From contig JAGPIU010000036.1 of the NCBI GenBank assembly GCA_018054805.1, positions 1-8,069 on the forward strand: a DNA stretch of 8,069 nucleotides, read 5' to 3'. The translations under genes were made by a program, and so were the position numbers. Of this stretch, positions 6,557-8,069 are shown piece after piece; positions within the stretch are counted from its first letter, which is position 1; each line of letters opens with the position of its first letter. The DNA comes from Paludibacter sp. (GTDB lineage Bacteria > Bacteroidota > Bacteroidia > Bacteroidales > Paludibacteraceae). A model generated the notes under the pieces. That model had not been told where the DNA came from. It saw nothing but the letters and a program-made list of their open reading frames with translations, and made no database searches.

Positions 6557-7766
6557 TTTTTTTATTCTGATCGTTTTTCTTTACCAAACGCGGGGCACGG
6601 CTTTCTTCGGCCGGTTTACTATTAACCTGTCCACTCACCTGTTTTCCGGTTTGGGGTTTATTGTTTCGTTTGGGTTTTGATCCCGAACGTTTTTTCTGAC
6701 TATCGAAACGGGTCAGACTGTCCTGCCCCACCACATTTTCATAATCGGCACGAGCCGGTTTATCGTCATCCTTTTTATCATCAAGTATTTCGGGCTTACT
6801 GCCTTTTTTATTCATCGAAATTACCTGACGGGCACGTTCGGCCGATATGGTTACCACATTTGCACCAAAATTGGGTGATGTGGAATATGAAATAAGTCCT
6901 TTGAAAACGTCGGTTTTGAAATGATAGTAAGTGTTATCGAGCGTTTCGAGCTGTATTTCTTTCGAAGGAAAGTCCTTTTGTGCATCCACATAACTATCGA
7001 GTTCAAAGTTCATACAGCATTTTAATTTTCCACACTGACCCGCCAGCTTTTGCGGATTGGGAGAAATATCCTGATAACGTGCTGCAGTAGTCGATACCGA
7101 ATTGAAGTTGGTCATCCAGCCAGAGCAACAAAGTTCGCGGCCACAGGGACCAATTCCGCCAATACGGCCGGCTTCCTGACGGGCACCGATTTGTTTCATC
7201 TCAATGCGCACCCTGAATGTTTCGGCAAAAACCTTAATCAACTGGCGAAAATCGACACGCTCGTCGGCAATATAATAGAAAATAGCTTTGTTTCCATCGC
7301 CCTGGAACTCCACATCGCCAATTTTCATGTTCAGTTTCAGATTATCGGCAATCTGACGGGCTTTGATCATGGTTTCCTGTTCGCGGGCTTTGGCTTCGTT
7401 GTATTTATCAATATCGTTGTCCTTGGCTTTACGATATACACGTTTGATTTCGTATTTTTCAGGATTAATGTTGTTTTTATTCATTTGCAACAACACCAGT
7501 CGGCCAATGAGCGTCACTTCGCCAATATCGTGACCGGGCGACGATTCCACGGCCACCATGTCGCCTTTTTCAAGAGGAATCTTGGTGCTGTTCAGAAAAT
7601 AACCTTTTCGGGTATTTTTAAACTGAACTTCCACAAAATCTGTTTCTTTTTGTGTCTCGGGCAAGTCGCACAGCCAATCGAAAGTACTTAGTTTTTTGTT
7701 CGAGTTGCAACGACAGCCGCCTTTTGTCATGCAGCAGCCCCCACTTGTATTATGTAGTTGATCCAT
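6546..7766 (-). CDS. ricT: PSP1-domain cysteine-rich protein RicT (YaaT homologue)
   Basis: This 406-residue homologue of B. subtilis RicT (YaaT) belongs to the PSP1 family. In B. subtilis RicT acts with RicA and RicF in an Fe-S-containing complex that works with RNase Y in mRNA processing. Partners in this organism are unknown. The conserved core shows GPCGRELCCSGW (206-217) and LAGQCGKLKCCMNFE (241-255), giving Cys208, 213, 214, 245, 250 and 251 in the same pattern as YaaT. A second cysteine cluster lies at the extreme N-terminus (Cys11, 12, 18, 20, then Cys33), which suggests another metal or cluster site. Residues about 321-406 are a Lys/Asp/Asn-rich, probably disordered tail. The gene starts 69 nt after holB, matching the holB-yaaT order of Bacillus, and its last 11 nt contain the gldH start. 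No Shine-Dalgarno sequence precedes the ATG; the leader is ATTTACACA. Confidence 0.92.
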   Translation of the reverse strand: MDQLHNTSGGCCMTKGGCRCNSNKKLSTFDWLCDLPETQKETDFVEVQFKNTRKGYFLNSTKIPLEKGDMVAVESSPGHDIGEVTLIGRLVLLQMNKNNINPEKYEIKRVYRKAKDNDIDKYNEAKAREQETMIKARQIADNLKLNMKIGDVEFQGDGNKAIFYYIADERVDFRQLIKVFAETFRVRIEMKQIGARQEAGRIGGIGPCGRELCCSGWMTNFNSVSTTAARYQDISPNPQKLAGQCGKLKCCMNFELDSYVDAQKDFPSKEIQLETLDNTYYHFKTDVFKGLISYSTSPNFGANVVTISAERARQVISMNKKGSKPEILDDKKDDDKPARADYENVVGQDSLTRFDSQKKRSGSKPKRNNKPQTGKQVSGQVNSKPAEESRAPRLVKKNDQNKKNDA

Positions 7767-7784
7767 TGTGTAAATTTTTAGTTT

Positions 7785-7802
7785 GCAGGAGTTGATGCCT
7801 GC
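7785..7802 (-). other. Short hairpin in the holB-ricT spacer
   Basis: GCAGG and CCTGC form a 5-bp stem with an 8-nt loop, ending about 18 nt before the ricT start codon. No T-run follows, so it is not a terminator. It might influence translation of ricT, but a stem this short can arise by chance. Confidence 0.25.
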
Positions 7803-7835
7803 GGTTATATAATTGATTGATTAATTGCATATTCG

Positions 7836-8069
7836 TCAGCGCTTCAACAACATGATGATTTTGAGCACCAGGTCGAAGAACACCATTTTTGCGTTTACAT
7901 TCTGTTCGATATGACGTTCGGCCAGCGCAAACTCTTTCATTATGTCTTCCACGTTTCTTTCGTTGATAAAGGGCGAAAATTTACGTGAGAAGTCGGTTTC
8001 GTAAGTTGTCAGATAATTCAGTTCGGCTTGTTGCAGGTTAAGGATAAAGTTTTCGCGCGTCATGTGCTG
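7836..8069 (-). CDS. holB: DNA polymerase III subunit delta' (C-terminal 77 residues; gene cut by the window edge)
   Basis: The frame is open to the right edge: two codons (Gln-His) precede the first visible Met, at 8063, so that Met is probably internal and only the C-terminus is seen. The end RHIEQNVNAKMVFFDLVLKI, with the upstream RKFSPFINERNVEDIMKEFA, resembles the C-terminal helical collar domain of Bacteroidota delta' subunits, as I recall them. Delta' is part of the clamp-loader complex that places the sliding clamp on DNA. The AAA-type ATPase-like domain lies outside the window. Context supports the call: ricT follows immediately, as in the holB-yaaT order of B. subtilis. A small stand-alone 75-residue protein is the less likely alternative. 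Confidence 0.8.
   Translation of the reverse strand, partial: QHMTRENFILNLQQAELNYLTTYETDFSRKFSPFINERNVEDIMKEFALAERHIEQNVNAKMVFFDLVLKIIMLLKR

Noticed and set aside
7050..7691. Plus-strand open frame of 213 codons opposite ricT
   Set aside because: It is an antisense shadow. The minus-strand frame carries all RicT cysteine motifs.

Overview
This window is ordinary Bacteroidota chromosome, most likely from the Bacteroidales or a close relative. The evidence is a GldH lipoprotein, a Bacteroidota-style long-chain acyl-CoA ligase, start regions that are AT-rich and lack Shine-Dalgarno sequences, and the gene order holB-ricT-gldH-trmB-mrp. Every supported gene is on the minus strand, so transcription runs from the right edge to the left edge. 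I see no tRNA, rRNA, CRISPR array, transposase, phage gene or defence cassette.

Right block (8069 to 4071), in transcription order: the C-terminal end of a DNA polymerase III delta' subunit (holB, cut by the window edge); ricT (a PSP1-domain, cysteine-rich protein); gldH, which overlaps ricT by 11 nt; trmB, which has a GTG start 30 nt after gldH; and, after a 122-nt gap with a perfect 10-bp inverted repeat, mrp. The first four look like one transcript. mrp may be the last gene of that transcript or may have its own promoter. The products act in replication, RNA metabolism, envelope lipoprotein function, tRNA modification and Fe-S or ATPase assembly. They form a housekeeping neighbourhood rather than a pathway. 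The holB-ricT adjacency is also known from Bacillus subtilis (holB-yaaT).

Left block (4070 to 1): a 267-bp AT-rich intergenic region; an OmpA-family outer-membrane protein (barrel, coiled coil, calcium-type hinge, peptidoglycan-binding domain) with a clear intrinsic terminator after it; a long-chain fatty-acyl-CoA ligase; a 195-bp intergenic region with a pair of inverted GC-rich elements; and the start of a secreted, probably outer-membrane, protein that runs off the left edge.

No new system is evident. Three observations deserve a second look. First, TCAGA followed by an AT-rich stretch lies 3 to 10 nt before the start codon of five of the seven visible starts. Second, the Mrp protein contains no cysteine at all, although the family is known as an Fe-S carrier. 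Third, the paired GC-rich element at 261-347 looks like a dispersed repeat.
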